DNA of 64,000 bases from Bacillus sp. EB01 (GCF_000613125.1 NZ_HG964497.1:4698850-4762849), one strand, 5' to 3'. Positions 8,368 to 19,812 are shown, counted from the first letter of the stretch. Notes: generated by a model not told the origin, from the sequence alone. A program made the numbers and translations.

Positions 8368-9294
8368 ATGAAATATAGTATTTTATTTATTCTTTGCATT
8401 GGTTTATTTGTTTTGGGAATGACAGTCATCAGGGTTGGCATGTTTAATCTTTCTGGTAAAAAATTAAAGGGATTCCTTGAGACACTTACCAGTACTCCTC
8501 TTAAGGGGATGCTAACGGGAACCTTTATTACGGCGATTTTACAAAGCAGTTCAACGGTGATGGTTTTAACAATTGGATTGATTTCTGCCCGGATTATGAC
8601 CTTTCCCCAATCAATAGGGATTATTTTAGGTACTAATATTGGCACTACCTTTAAAACTGAACTCATAACCTATAATATCGGTGGGTACCTGCTGCCATTC
8701 GCAGTCGTGGGCGGAGTTTTATTTTTCACTAGAAAAGAAGCATTAAAAAGCATTGGTATGGTATTAATCGGCATTTCTGCTGTTTTTACGGCAATGAAAG
8801 GATTTGAAGCATTGGCAATCCCAATGGCTTCTGTTAAGGCCATTAACAGTCTTCTCCTATCCTTAAATGAAAATGTTATCGCCTGCATTGCTATCGGCGC
8901 TTTAATGACTGCAATCATCCAGTCAAGTACAGCAATGACCGGGATTGCTATGGGTTTTTTAACTTCTGGAATATTGGGGCTCGAGGCAGGAATTGCAATC
9001 GTTCTAGGCGCCAATATCGGGACATGTATTACGGCACTTATTGCCTCGATTGGCGGAGGAGAGGAAGCGAGGCTTTCAGCATTCACCCATGTTTGGCTGA
9101 ATGTACTTGGCGTACTCCTTTTCATCCCGCTTATCACCCCGCTTGCTGAATTCGGCCCTAAAATGGCATCTGCACCAGATTCACAGCTGGCTCACATCTC
9201 TGTCATTTTTAATATTGCTGTTTCCCTTGCCGCCCTTCCTGTTGCCGAACGCTTCGGAAGGTTGATTGTTTATCTTCATGGGAGCAAACAGTAG
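8368..9294 (+). CDS. yqeW: Na/Pi-cotransporter family protein YqeW
   Basis: Membrane protein of 308 aa in the NptA/PNaS sodium-phosphate cotransporter family. It has about eight hydrophobic segments and the family's inverted repeat: QSSSTVMV near residue 60 and QSSTAMTG near 190, each followed by a Gly-rich GTNIGT or GANIGT signature. It lacks the C-terminal PhoU-like domain of larger members. Start ATG 8368 follows GGGAG by 8 bases; a longer frame from 8329 has no Shine-Dalgarno. It is the only plus-strand gene in the region, standing alone between rpsU and mtaB, as yqeW does in B. subtilis. The transported ion is not proven. Confidence 0.88.
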   Translation: MKYSILFILCIGLFVLGMTVIRVGMFNLSGKKLKGFLETLTSTPLKGMLTGTFITAILQSSSTVMVLTIGLISARIMTFPQSIGIILGTNIGTTFKTELITYNIGGYLLPFAVVGGVLFFTRKEALKSIGMVLIGISAVFTAMKGFEALAIPMASVKAINSLLLSLNENVIACIAIGALMTAIIQSSTAMTGIAMGFLTSGILGLEAGIAIVLGANIGTCITALIASIGGGEEARLSAFTHVWLNVLGVLLFIPLITPLAEFGPKMASAPDSQLAHISVIFNIAVSLAALPVAERFGRLIVYLHGSKQ

Positions 9295-9295
9295 A

Positions 9296-9427
9296 GCGTA
9301 CAAAAGCACAAGCGCGCCTCGTGGCAGGCAAGGAACTCTCAGGAGCTTTCCTTGTGTCCCTGCGCGCAATTATTCTTGCAAGCATCCCAAAATGGTAGGA
9401 AGAGTTTCGATTGAAGTAAAGCAAATC
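9296..9427. repeat. Degenerate dispersed element (family A, type 2)
   Basis: Starts with ACAAAAGC-CAAGCGC and contains a ggcaggcaaggaa stretch, TGTCCCTGCG, ATTATTCTTG, AAAATGG and GAAGAGTTTCGA. The element at 56762-57029 shows the same words in the same order, so the two are homologous but diverged. No coding function. Confidence 0.65.
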
Positions 9428-9481
9428 TTACGTTAGAGTTCATTTGGCCGGGGTTTCTCTGTTACCTTTGAATGCTCGGGC

Positions 9482-9726
9482 AGCTCACTTCGGGCACTGA
9501 TAAGTCACTGCATGATTTTTTGAAATATCAACCCTTGTGGAAGTGGATAGAGAAGTTTAAACATATGCAAAAGCGGGAGGGTCTAAATCACGAGATAGCG
9601 CAAATTACTATTTGGAAGAAACCAAAAGCCTTGGATTAAAAATTGGCCTCGCATCGAGTCCTCGGAAGCTGCGTTCGGGCACATAGAAGCTTTGCAAGCC
9701 GGGAGCTCACTTCGGGCACTGATAAG
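9482..9726. repeat. 23-bp direct repeat pair plus a third diverged copy
   Basis: The 23-bp sequence beginning AGCTCACTTCGGGC occurs identically at 9482-9504 and 9704-9726; a diverged copy lies at about 9665-9690. The 512-bp gap between yqeW and mtaB holds only this, the degenerate element before it, and the mtaB terminator. Short ORFs here have no Shine-Dalgarno and look random. Confidence 0.75.
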
Positions 9727-9763
9727 GCTTCTTTTAAAACGCCGAGGAATGTAAGCTTCCAAT

Positions 9764-9796
9764 AAAAATGGGATCCATCCATAAGGACAGATCCCT
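9764..9796 (-). terminator. Terminator after mtaB
   Basis: GGGATC and GATCCC pair across a 14-base loop that can itself pair in part; the minus strand continues CATTTTTATTG. It ends the dnaJ-prmA-rsmE-mtaB stretch. Confidence 0.7.
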
Positions 9797-9806
9797 CTCA
9801 TGTTAC

Positions 9807-11162
9807 TTATACAATTGCTTCTGTTAATTCGGCCACACCATCTTCAATGACACGTACAAATTGTCCTTCATTGAATGGATAGCCAGCCTTCGTGATTTTC
9901 ACTCTGACAATTTTACCAATCATATCCTCGTTGCCAGGGAAAACAACTTTAAGATAATTATCTGTATACCCGACAAATAGTCCTGGTACATCTGATTCCT
10001 TATATTCCTCTTCAGGAATTACTTCTAGTACTTCATTCTCAAATTGAGAAGCATACTCCTTTGCAAGCTGGTCCGATAGGGCAATCAACCTATGAACACG
10101 CTCGTTTTTCACATCTTCGTCCACCTGATCTTCCATTCGCGCTGCAGGAGTGCCTGTACGCTTGGAATAAGGGAAAACATGAAGTTCAGAGAACTTATGC
10201 TTTTTAATGAAGTTGTAAGTATCCATAAATTCTTCTTCTGTCTCACCAGGAAATCCGACAATGACATCTGAAGTAACTGCTAGACCAGGAAGAGCTTCCT
10301 TCAGGCGGTCAAGGCGTTCTCCGAAAAATTCCATTGTATATTTCCGGCGCATCCGTTTTAGAACTGTATCCGACCCAGATTGAATCGGGATATGCAGATG
10401 GCGGACAATTAAATTTGAATCATTAATTACCTGAATTACTTCATCGGTAATCTGGCTTGCCTCAATGGAGGAGATACGAAGACGCTTAAGTCCTTTAACT
10501 TCAGCCTCCAGGTCACGAAGAAGGGCAGCAAGGTTGTAGTCCTTCAAATCTTCACCATAGCCTCCAGTGTGGATGCCGGTGAGGACAATTTCCTTGTAGC
10601 CTGCATCAACAAGCTGCTGTGCCTGGCGAATGACTTCCTGCGGATCACGGGATCTCATTAGCCCGCGTGCCCACGGGATAATACAGAATGTACAGAAATT
10701 ATTGCAGCCTTCCTGTATTTTCAAGGATGCTCTTGTTCTGTCAGTGAATGCCGGTACATCCAATTCTTCATATACCCTGTTCTTCATGATGTTGCGAACA
10801 CCATTGATTGGCTGGCGCTCTTCTTTATATTGAGCAATATAGTCAAGCATTTTTACCCGATCCTGTGTGCCAACAACAATATCAACCCCTGGAATGGCCA
10901 TGATTTCAGCGGGGGAAGTCTGTGCGTAGCACCCTGTTACACAAATGACTGCATCGGGATTCTTACGAATAGCACGGCGGATGACCTGACGGCTTTTCTT
11001 ATCGCCAGTGTTCGTTACCGTACATGTATTAATAATATAAACGTCCGAGGTTGATTCAAACTCAACCCTGTCGTAGCCTTCCTGTTTAAACAATTGCCAA
11101 ATTGCTTCTGTTTCATAGTGGTTCACCTTGCATCCAAGAGTATGAAACGCGACTGTAGGCAT
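9807..11162 (-). CDS. mtaB: tRNA t6A37 methylthiotransferase MtaB
   Basis: Radical-SAM methylthiotransferase that converts t6A37 to ms2t6A in tRNAs reading ANN codons (B. subtilis YqeV). 451 aa, normal length. The N-terminal UPF0004 domain carries three cluster cysteines (C11, C47, C78). The radical-SAM motif CxxxCxxC is C153, C157, C160, and a C-terminal TRAM domain spans about 375-440. ATG 11162 follows GAGGTG by 7 bases, and the gene begins 6 bp after the rsmE stop. Last gene of the heat-shock/prmA transcription direction. Confidence 0.95.
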   Translation of the reverse strand: MPTVAFHTLGCKVNHYETEAIWQLFKQEGYDRVEFESTSDVYIINTCTVTNTGDKKSRQVIRRAIRKNPDAVICVTGCYAQTSPAEIMAIPGVDIVVGTQDRVKMLDYIAQYKEERQPINGVRNIMKNRVYEELDVPAFTDRTRASLKIQEGCNNFCTFCIIPWARGLMRSRDPQEVIRQAQQLVDAGYKEIVLTGIHTGGYGEDLKDYNLAALLRDLEAEVKGLKRLRISSIEASQITDEVIQVINDSNLIVRHLHIPIQSGSDTVLKRMRRKYTMEFFGERLDRLKEALPGLAVTSDVIVGFPGETEEEFMDTYNFIKKHKFSELHVFPYSKRTGTPAARMEDQVDEDVKNERVHRLIALSDQLAKEYASQFENEVLEVIPEEEYKESDVPGLFVGYTDNYLKVVFPGNEDMIGKIVRVKITKAGYPFNEGQFVRVIEDGVAELTEAIV

Positions 11163-11168
11163 GTAAAC

Positions 11169-11915
11169 TCACCTCATTAATTCTAAATGGTAGGATACTG
11201 CAGCCAGGGCATATAACGGCGCAGTCTCCGTCCTTAATATTCTCGGGCCAAGCCCGCAAAGCGTAAAGCCATGTTCCATTAAGAGTTGTACTTCCCCTTC
11301 AGAAAGCCCTCCCTCCGGACCAAACACAAACAGAATGGAATCTCCTGGTTTCGTTTCATTTAGAGTTGCCGAGAGCCTGGATGTTTCCCCAGACCGGCTT
11401 TCCTCTTCATATGCACATAGCAGGAAATCGTATTTCTTGCTCTCTACAAGCAAGTCCTTAAAACTCATAGGGATAGTAACTTCAGGCAAAACATCTCGAT
11501 GGGATTGCTCTGCTGCTTCCTTCGCTATCTTTTGCCAACGCTCCGTTTTCTTGCCCTGCTTTTTTTCATCCAGTTTAACGACAGAGCGCGAGGCAGCGAA
11601 TGGAATAAAACGATAGGCGCCCATTTCAGTACCTTTTTGGATAATCCATTCCAGCTTGTCTCCTTTAGGGAGGCCACTGGCAATAGTAACCTTTACCGGG
11701 AGTTCAGAGGTTCCATCATTCCATTTTACAACGTCTGCCACGACTGTTTCACCGGTAATTTCTGCAATTTCGCAAACTGCGCTCCTGCCATCGGACGTAG
11801 CACAGATAATTGTATCACCCTGCACCATCCTCATGACTTTTACAATGTGATGGAAGTCGTCCCCCTTGATGAAAAAGCGGCCATTATCGAATTGATCCAC
11901 GAAATAACGCTGCAC
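11169..11915 (-). CDS. rsmE: 16S rRNA (uracil-1498-N3)-methyltransferase RsmE
   Basis: SPOUT-class methyltransferase that makes m3U1498 in 16S rRNA (YqeU), 248 aa. An N-terminal PUA-like beta domain (about 1-70) is followed by the knotted SAM domain with FVFGPEGGLSEGE (about 203-215) and RILRTETAPL near the C-terminus, both family signatures. GTG 11915 is chosen: the family begins M-Q-R-Y-F and AGAGAGG lies 8 bases upstream. The GTG at 11924 overlaps the Shine-Dalgarno. Confidence 0.95.
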   Translation of the reverse strand: MQRYFVDQFDNGRFFIKGDDFHHIVKVMRMVQGDTIICATSDGRSAVCEIAEITGETVVADVVKWNDGTSELPVKVTIASGLPKGDKLEWIIQKGTEMGAYRFIPFAASRSVVKLDEKKQGKKTERWQKIAKEAAEQSHRDVLPEVTIPMSFKDLLVESKKYDFLLCAYEEESRSGETSRLSATLNETKPGDSILFVFGPEGGLSEGEVQLLMEHGFTLCGLGPRILRTETAPLYALAAVSYHLELMR

Positions 11916-11945
11916 AAAACGCACCTCTCTTTAAGCATTGTTTCT

Positions 11946-11974
11946 ATTTTACTAAAAGTTTCTTCTAAAGTCAC
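11946..11974 (-). promoter_or_regulatory. Possible sigma-A promoter of rsmE-mtaB
   Basis: GTGACT, 17 bases, TAAAAT on the minus strand, about 30 bases upstream of the rsmE start and after the prmA terminator. The -35 box is only fair; the presence of a terminator upstream makes a promoter here likely. Confidence 0.45.
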
Positions 11975-12085
11975 TTCAGTGATGATGTTTTTTAAAAAAG
12001 CTATGTTAAACAACTCTGTTGATTTCCGCTCCACAATGGAAAGCTTCTAAGAATAATCATTTCGCCTTTCGGTTATCGCACTAAA

Positions 12086-12118
12086 GGAAAAAGGCATCCG
12101 TCTATTTAAACGGACGCC
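12086..12118 (-). terminator. Terminator after prmA
   Basis: Stem GGC-TCCGT/ACGGA-GCC with one internal mismatch and an 8-base AT loop; the minus strand continues CCTTTTTCC. It lies just past the prmA stop, within 10 bp. Confidence 0.75.
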
Positions 12119-12124
12119 AAGCTA

Positions 12125-13072
12125 TCAATTTTGATTCCTTTTGGCAATAATCGCAACCCAGTCTTCCATCACAATCGTTTCAGAAATGGTAAAACCAGCA
12201 TGAATCAAAGCTTCCTTAACCTGGTCCTTCTTGTTCTGGATGATACCTGAGGCAATAAACGTACCGCCAGGCTTTACTACACGAGCAACATCATCCGTAA
12301 ATCGGAGAATGACTTCAGCAAGAATATTTGCGACGATTACATCAGCAGAGGTATCTTCAATCCCATCAAGAAGGTTGTTCCTTGCAACTGTCACCCTATC
12401 CTGAACCTTGTTCAGCTTAATATTCAGCCTCGCTGACTTAACCGCGACTTCATCAAGGTCATAGGCGTGAACTGAATGTGCTCCAAGTAAAGCAGCTGCG
12501 ATACTTAACACACCTGAACCAGTGCCAACATCAATAACATTATCACCTTGCTGGACTGTTCGCTCAAGGGCCTGGATGCACATGACCGTCGTAGGATGTG
12601 TCCCCGTGCCAAAAGCCATTCCGGGGTCAAGTTCAATAATCAGTTCATCACTAGAGACAGGAGTGTACTCCTCCCAGGTAGGAACAACTGTGAACCGTTC
12701 TGAAATTTTTACTGGATTATAATACTTTTTCCAGGCGGTTGCCCATTCCTCTTCGTTCACCTCGGAAATGGTCACTTGATTCAGGCCGATATCAATGTCA
12801 TGAATGATCAGGTTATTAATCGAATCTTTAATAGCCTCGACTGTTTCTCCAAGGAAGCTGTTCACCGGGAGATACGCCTTTACAATGACACCTTCTTCAG
12901 GGTAATCCAGCGGGTTAAGTTGATAGATTTCGCCAAACTGGTCTTCTCTCTCTTTTATCAGCTCTAACGGATCTTCTATTACAACACCACTTGCCCCTGC
13001 CTCATGAAGGATATTTGAAATTGGCTCGACCGCCTCATTCGCTGTATGGATGCTGATTTCAGACCATTTCAT
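12125..13072 (-). CDS. prmA: Ribosomal protein L11 methyltransferase
   Basis: PrmA (YqeT), 315 aa, trimethylates ribosomal protein L11 using SAM. The N-terminal substrate-binding domain carries the [10 protein letters not shown] start. The catalytic domain has [12 protein letters not shown] (151-162) and the SAM motif DVGTGSG (181-187), then NILAEVI. ATG 13072 is preferred over GTG 13075: it fits the family N-terminus and GCGAGG lies 8 bases upstream. It is 16 bp from dnaJ, as in B. subtilis, and so part of the extended heat-shock operon. Confidence 0.95.
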   Translation of the reverse strand: MKWSEISIHTANEAVEPISNILHEAGASGVVIEDPLELIKEREDQFGEIYQLNPLDYPEEGVIVKAYLPVNSFLGETVEAIKDSINNLIIHDIDIGLNQVTISEVNEEEWATAWKKYYNPVKISERFTVVPTWEEYTPVSSDELIIELDPGMAFGTGTHPTTVMCIQALERTVQQGDNVIDVGTGSGVLSIAAALLGAHSVHAYDLDEVAVKSARLNIKLNKVQDRVTVARNNLLDGIEDTSADVIVANILAEVILRFTDDVARVVKPGGTFIASGIIQNKKDQVKEALIHAGFTISETIVMEDWVAIIAKRNQN

Positions 13073-13088
13073 CACGATTGCCTCGCTC

Positions 13089-14216
13089 TCAATCGCCTTT
13101 AAAGGCGCGTTTTACTTTTGAAAAAAAACTTTCTTCATGTTCACCCAGTGGCGCACTTCCACTGATTTCAGCAAACTCACGAAGGAGCTGCTTTTGCTTG
13201 TCAGTTAGCTTGGTAGGCGTAACAATCTGGACGATAACATGCTGGTCCCCTGTACCATAGCCTCGGACGTTCGGAATTCCTTTCCCGCGCAGGCGGAATT
13301 TCGTACCCGTCTGTGTTCCTGATGGAACCTTTAACTTAACCTTCCCATGAAGGGTTGGTACTTCTATTTCATCTCCCAAAGATGCCTGGACGAATGTTAT
13401 TGGCATTTCGCAGTATACATCATCCCCATCACGTTCGAAGAACTCATGAGGCCGAACATGGAACACGACATAAAGATCGCCAGGAGGCCCTCCATTAATA
13501 CCTGCTTCTCCCTGACCAGCCATCCTTAGCTGCTGGCCATCATCAATGCCGGCTGGAATTTTAACATGTATCTTTTTGCGCTTCCTGACTTTTCCTTCTC
13601 CGCTGCAAGTAGTACATTTTTGTTTGATTTCCTTGCCTGTTCCATTACAGACATGGCAAACCCTGCGGTTAACAATTCTGCCGAAAGGAGTATTTTGCTC
13701 AACATTCAGCTGTCCCGTGCCGTGGCAATGTTTACAGGTTTCCGGATGAGTACCTGGTTTTGCACCAGAGCCATGGCATGTGCCACACGTCTCGTCACGA
13801 GGAATTTCAATATCAGTTTCCTTACCGAACGCTGCTTCTTCAAAGGAGACTGTCATTGTGTACTGCAGGTCAGCACCCTGCCTAGGAGCATTTGGGTCAC
13901 GCCTTCTGGTTGCCCCACCGCCAAAGAACGTATTGAAGATATCTTCAAACCCGCCAAAACCGCCGCCAAAATCTGCGCCGCCGCCAAATCCCTGGTTCGG
14001 ATCTGTGTGGCCAAACTGGTCATAGTGCGCGCGCTTTTGGTCGTCACTTAGCGTTTCATAAGCTTCTTTTACTTCCTTAAACTTCTCGTCCGCATCCGGC
14101 TCCTGGTTAACGTCAGGATGAAGTTTTTTGGACAGTTTTCGGTAAGCTTTTTTAATCTCATCCTTGGAGGCTCCTTTGCCCAAGCCAAGGACTTCATAGT
14201 AATCCCTCTTGCTCAT
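13089..14216 (-). CDS. dnaJ: Chaperone protein DnaJ
   Basis: Class A J-protein of 375 aa that stimulates DnaK ATPase and delivers unfolded clients. J domain with HPD at 33-35, Gly/Phe-rich segment at about 76-101, then four CxxCxGxG zinc modules at 144-151, 161-168, 187-194 and 201-208, and the two C-terminal beta domains. The start is ATG 14216 after GGGAGTGG; an in-frame upstream extension of 32 residues lacks a Shine-Dalgarno. An unusually long 416-bp gap separates it from dnaK, holding one repeat. Confidence 0.97.
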   Translation of the reverse strand: MSKRDYYEVLGLGKGASKDEIKKAYRKLSKKLHPDVNQEPDADEKFKEVKEAYETLSDDQKRAHYDQFGHTDPNQGFGGGADFGGGFGGFEDIFNTFFGGGATRRRDPNAPRQGADLQYTMTVSFEEAAFGKETDIEIPRDETCGTCHGSGAKPGTHPETCKHCHGTGQLNVEQNTPFGRIVNRRVCHVCNGTGKEIKQKCTTCSGEGKVRKRKKIHVKIPAGIDDGQQLRMAGQGEAGINGGPPGDLYVVFHVRPHEFFERDGDDVYCEMPITFVQASLGDEIEVPTLHGKVKLKVPSGTQTGTKFRLRGKGIPNVRGYGTGDQHVIVQIVTPTKLTDKQKQLLREFAEISGSAPLGEHEESFFSKVKRAFKGD

Positions 14217-14451
14217 TAAAACCACTCCCGAAATATCACATAAAGATAATTGTACCATCCAGGCGGATGCTAAACAATAAAAGAATTCTGTCTCTCCATT
14301 TGTCCGGATCATTATTTATTGGAAAAAATGGAGGCTTTCTAAGCTCTAGCCTTTTCCACAAGAAAAGCCAAAGCCTGTTATTCTGACTTTGACTTTCTTG
14401 TTGGGCATTGGCTATATAGGATGAACTTTTCAGTTTAACATTTAATTTCCA

Positions 14452-14572
14452 CTTCAGGCGCTTCGCTTTCCGTGGGCGGGCGGTGAGCCTCCTCGGCGCT
14501 ATTTGCGCCTGTGGGGTCTCCCACTGTCCCTTTTCTCCCACTGGAGTCTTCGCGCCTTTCGTTCCAATTAAA
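14452..14572. repeat. Dispersed GC-rich element, family B copy 1 (dnaK-dnaJ gap)
   Basis: Runs from cttcaggcgcttcgctttcc to a gagtcttcgcgcctttcgtt segment, with GAGCCTCCTCGGCGC and GTGGGGTCTCCCACTG in the middle. The element at 62438-62632 has the same order of motifs. I recall similar elements as common intergenic repeats in Bacillaceae. The rest of the 416-bp gap (14217-14632) shows no ORF with a Shine-Dalgarno and no clear terminator. Confidence 0.8.
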
Positions 14573-14632
14573 AAAGATACCTTAGTTCATCCCATACTTA
14601 TTGCCACTAAGGCAATTAACTGGCTAATTTTT

Positions 14633-17067
<2,435 letters not shown>

Positions 17068-17100
17068 CTTGCTCACCTCCCTTAAAAGTCAGGAATCGTT

Positions 17101-17252
17101 TATCCCACTCTCAACGGGCAGTAAGAACCCCACCTCAAGATTTAAAGGTAAAGAAGGAATACAGGTGGGGACAACTGCCCGTAAAGGTCCGATTGGTTCA
17201 ATCAGGCTTTAGTTTTTGCCAAGGAAAAGGGCGGAATAAGGCATTCCACCCT
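17101..17252 (-). repeat. Two-hairpin dispersed element, family C copy 1 (hrcA-grpE)
   Basis: ACGGGCAGT at 17114-17122 pairs with ACTGCCCGT at 17174-17182, and inside it ACCCCACCT (17127-17135) faces AGGTGGGG (17163-17170). The flank AAAGGTCCGATTGGTTCA follows. A second hairpin, AAGGG-GGAAT/ATTCC-CCCTT, is at 17226-17252. The same module, diverged, lies at 32522-32664 in another operon. In the minus-strand mRNA it would fold between hrcA and grpE. Confidence 0.85.
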
Positions 17253-17270
17253 TACTAAATATCTCCACAG

Positions 17271-18305
17271 CTATTTCGTTTGATACAGCCTGGTCAAAAC
17301 CGCAGACAAATCATGGCTCATGATTTTCAATAAGCTGATCACCCTGGAATATTCCATTCGGGTTGGCCCCAGTATGGCGATACTGCCCAGCTTTTCGTCA
17401 CCCATCGTGTAAGAGGCGGTTATCAAGCTGCAGTTTTCCATCGCGCTATTATCATTCTCCCTGCCAATCTTAATCGTAATACCGGCTGGGTTGTTTTTTA
17501 TAAGCTCATATACCGGCCTTTCCTGTTCAATCATGGTCATTAAATCCCTGATTTTCGTAACATCGTTGAATTCAGGCTGGCTAAGGATATTTGTTTTTCC
17601 GGCAAAAAACAACTTTTCGCTTATTGGCATGGTGAATGTATCAGTCATCATATGGAGCATTCTGTCATAGTTCCTGATATGCTGGCTCAAGAGGACTGCT
17701 ACTTCCTTATAAAGCTTATCCCGAAGATCTACAAGCGGTACACCGGTAAGTCTTTCATTCAAGATATTGACCATCTTTTCAAGGTCGCTGGCATCCATCG
17801 AATCTGGAAGCTGAATCGTCTTGTTCTGGACGTGGCCTGTATCCGTCACTATGATGGCAATCGCTGTTTCCTTATTCAGCGGGACTATCTCGATTTTCTT
17901 CAGCCTGTTTTCCTCGGCCGCAGGACCAAGCATAATTGAAGTATAGCTAGTCATTTCAGACAAAATCATCGCGGAGCGCTGAATGATTTTCTCGAATTCG
18001 AAAATCCTCTCCGCAAAAACTGATTTTATTTTAAAAACATCCTGCTCATTGACCTTTTCTGGATACAGGAGATGATCCACATAATAACGGTAACCCTTTT
18101 CTGAAGGAACCCTTCCAGAAGAGGTATGGGTTTTTTCAATAAAACCCAGTTCTTCCAAATCAGCCATTTCGTTCCGGATCGTTGCCGAACTAAACGAAAT
18201 TTGTTCCTTTTTCGACAAACTTCGCGAGCCTACCGGCTGGGCAGAACGGATGAACTCATCCACGATGACTTGAAGTATTAGCAATTGGCGATCTGTCAGC
18301 AACAT
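17271..18305 (-). CDS. hrcA: Heat-inducible transcription repressor HrcA
   Basis: HrcA, 344 aa, represses the class I heat-shock genes by binding CIRCE; GroEL maintains its activity. The N-terminal winged helix spans about 1-75 ([19 protein letters not shown]), followed by a GAF-like domain and the C-terminal dimerisation region with [14 protein letters not shown] 18305 follows GAGGTGAT. First gene of hrcA-grpE-dnaK-dnaJ, and autoregulated through the CIRCE just upstream. Confidence 0.97.
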   Translation of the reverse strand: MLLTDRQLLILQVIVDEFIRSAQPVGSRSLSKKEQISFSSATIRNEMADLEELGFIEKTHTSSGRVPSEKGYRYYVDHLLYPEKVNEQDVFKIKSVFAERIFEFEKIIQRSAMILSEMTSYTSIMLGPAAEENRLKKIEIVPLNKETAIAIIVTDTGHVQNKTIQLPDSMDASDLEKMVNILNERLTGVPLVDLRDKLYKEVAVLLSQHIRNYDRMLHMMTDTFTMPISEKLFFAGKTNILSQPEFNDVTKIRDLMTMIEQERPVYELIKNNPAGITIKIGRENDNSAMENCSLITASYTMGDEKLGSIAILGPTRMEYSRVISLLKIMSHDLSAVLTRLYQTK

Positions 18306-18317
18306 TCATCACCTCTG

Positions 18318-18344
18318 TTAGCACTCTTTAATATTGAGTGCTAA
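18318..18344 (-). promoter_or_regulatory. CIRCE operator
   Basis: Perfect inverted repeat TTAGCACTC-N9-GAGTGCTAA, the binding site of HrcA, between the promoter and the hrcA start codon. Confidence 0.98.
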
Positions 18345-18354
18345 TTCTACTAAT

Positions 18355-18383
18355 AAAGTATCAAAACAGGTATGTCGTGTCAA
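18355..18383 (-). promoter_or_regulatory. Sigma-A promoter of the hrcA-dnaK operon
   Basis: TTGACA, 17 bases, TACTTT on the minus strand, placing the transcription start just before or in CIRCE. The -35 box is perfect and the -10 box weak. Confidence 0.7.
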
Positions 18384-18409
18384 TGATTACGCCTTAAAAA
18401 AGGTCTTAA

Positions 18410-19567
18410 TTAACCAACCAAAAATTCCTGAAATACTTCATTACCAAGCATTCTTCCTTTGTTTGTAAGACGGATGCTGTCTCCATTTGCATCAATAAGG
18501 CCTTTTTTCGACAAGTCCTCGAGCTGTTTGGAAAAAATGCTCTCGAGCGGCATACCGAATTTTTCCTTAAAACGGGCTTTATCCACTCCATCCACCTTCC
18601 TTAGGCCAAGGAACATTTCCTCTTCCATCGCTTCTTGCCTTGACACTTCACTTTCTTCAAAAATAGGAAGGAGTCCATCTTCTAAAGGAGACATGTATTT
18701 ATTCAGCGGACCCGCATTAGAACGGCGGTATCCTCCAAGATAACTATGCGCTCCGGCACCAAAACCGTAATACGAATCGTTGCTCCAGTATGTGAGATTG
18801 TGCTTGCTTTCAAATCCTTCTTTTGCAAAGTTGCTTATTTCATATTGATGGCAGCCGTTACGTTCCATTTCTTCCATTAGAAGTTCATACATGGCCGCTT
18901 CAATCTCCTCGCCGGGCAATGGGAGCCGCCCTTTCCTCATCAGATTATAGAAGACTGTTTTCGGTTCGATAATGAGAGAATAACCTGAAAAATGCGGAAG
19001 GCCAAAAGCGAAAGCTTTTTCGAGCGTATCCTTGAAATCTTCTAATGTTTGCCTTGGCAACGCGTAAATCAAGTCTAGCGAAATATTCTCAAAACCCGCT
19101 TTCCTTGCGTTGGCAATCGTTGTAAAAACATCCTCTGCACGATGGCTTCTTCCTATCCTTTCAAGCAGTACATCATTAAAGGTTTGGACACCCAAGCTAA
19201 GGCGGTTAACTCCGTGATCTTTTAAAACCTTGAGCTTTTCAAGTGATAGATCGCCAGGGTTCCCTTCAAATGTATATTCAGTTTCTTCGTTTAGCGGAAG
19301 GTGATTGGCAATAATCCCCCCCAGCCTTTCTAGCTGCCTTTCATCAAGAGATGTCGGGGTCCCGCCGCCAACAAAGACGCTGACCATTTTTCCTGGCGGG
19401 TGCTGAGCTAGTGTCAGTTCAATTTCACGCTCCAGAAAATCAAGATATTTATCAACCGGCTGTCCTTTTAGAAAAACTTTATTAAAATCACAATAATGGC
19501 AAATATGCTCACAAAAAGGGATATGAATATAAGCGGCACGGGGGCCGCTGCCAGGAGTTCCTTTCAT
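18410..19567 (-). CDS. hemW: Radical-SAM protein HemW (HemN-like)
   Basis: Oxygen-independent coproporphyrinogen oxidase-like protein, 385 aa. HemW proteins are now regarded as heme chaperones, because they lack the extra residues of true HemN. The radical-SAM motif CxxxCxxC is C19, C23, C26 (followed by DF). GGGTPT near 72 and the C-terminal HemN domain are present. ATG 19567 has a weak GGAAGTG upstream. It lies between lepA and hrcA as in B. subtilis; the 245-bp gap to lepA holds a dispersed repeat. Alternative reading: coproporphyrinogen dehydrogenase, less likely. Confidence 0.93.
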   Translation of the reverse strand: MKGTPGSGPRAAYIHIPFCEHICHYCDFNKVFLKGQPVDKYLDFLEREIELTLAQHPPGKMVSVFVGGGTPTSLDERQLERLGGIIANHLPLNEETEYTFEGNPGDLSLEKLKVLKDHGVNRLSLGVQTFNDVLLERIGRSHRAEDVFTTIANARKAGFENISLDLIYALPRQTLEDFKDTLEKAFAFGLPHFSGYSLIIEPKTVFYNLMRKGRLPLPGEEIEAAMYELLMEEMERNGCHQYEISNFAKEGFESKHNLTYWSNDSYYGFGAGAHSYLGGYRRSNAGPLNKYMSPLEDGLLPIFEESEVSRQEAMEEEMFLGLRKVDGVDKARFKEKFGMPLESIFSKQLEDLSKKGLIDANGDSIRLTNKGRMLGNEVFQEFLVG

Positions 19568-19590
19568 TACTACTCACTTCCTATTCGAGT

Positions 19591-19733
19591 AAAGCGCAAG
19601 CGCCTGCCCAGCGCGGTATGTACTGGAGGGCCTCTAAGGAGATAAAAGAAACACGATGAGCGAAAGCGAATCGATGTTTCCTTATCGTAACGAGGGACCG
19701 AAGTACACTAGGCGCTAGGCGCTGGAGCTAGAC
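19591..19733. repeat. Dispersed intergenic element, family A copy 1
   Basis: Begins AAAGCGCAAGCGCC and ends AGGCGCTGGAGCTAGACC, so the ends are roughly inverted. The core includes GGAGGGCCTCTAAGGAGATA, GAAACACGATGAGCG, AATCGATGTT and ACCGAAGTACACTAGGCGCT. Close relatives are at 38221-38428 and, inverted, 51502-51655. It fills most of the hemW-lepA gap. Confidence 0.88.
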
Positions 19734-19765
19734 CGTTCTCAAAAATATACTTTCTGAAATTACAA

Positions 19766-19802
19766 AAAGAGGCAGGACTTGCCCTTTGCAAGGCTCGTCC
19801 AA
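19766..19802 (-). terminator. Possible terminator after lepA
   Basis: GGAC/GTCC and TTGC/GCAA can stack with a five-base bulge; the minus strand continues TGCCTCTTTTTG. The stem is imperfect, so this is tentative. Confidence 0.4.
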
Positions 19803-19812
19803 CCCCCCTGAA

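Noticed and set aside
8175-8666. 163-aa minus-strand ORF
   Set aside because: It runs antisense to yqeW and across the rpsU promoter, has no Shine-Dalgarno, and mirrors the yqeW codons.
9181-9801. Short ORFs in and after the end of yqeW
   Set aside because: They lie in repeat fragments, have no ribosome site and no recognisable sequence.
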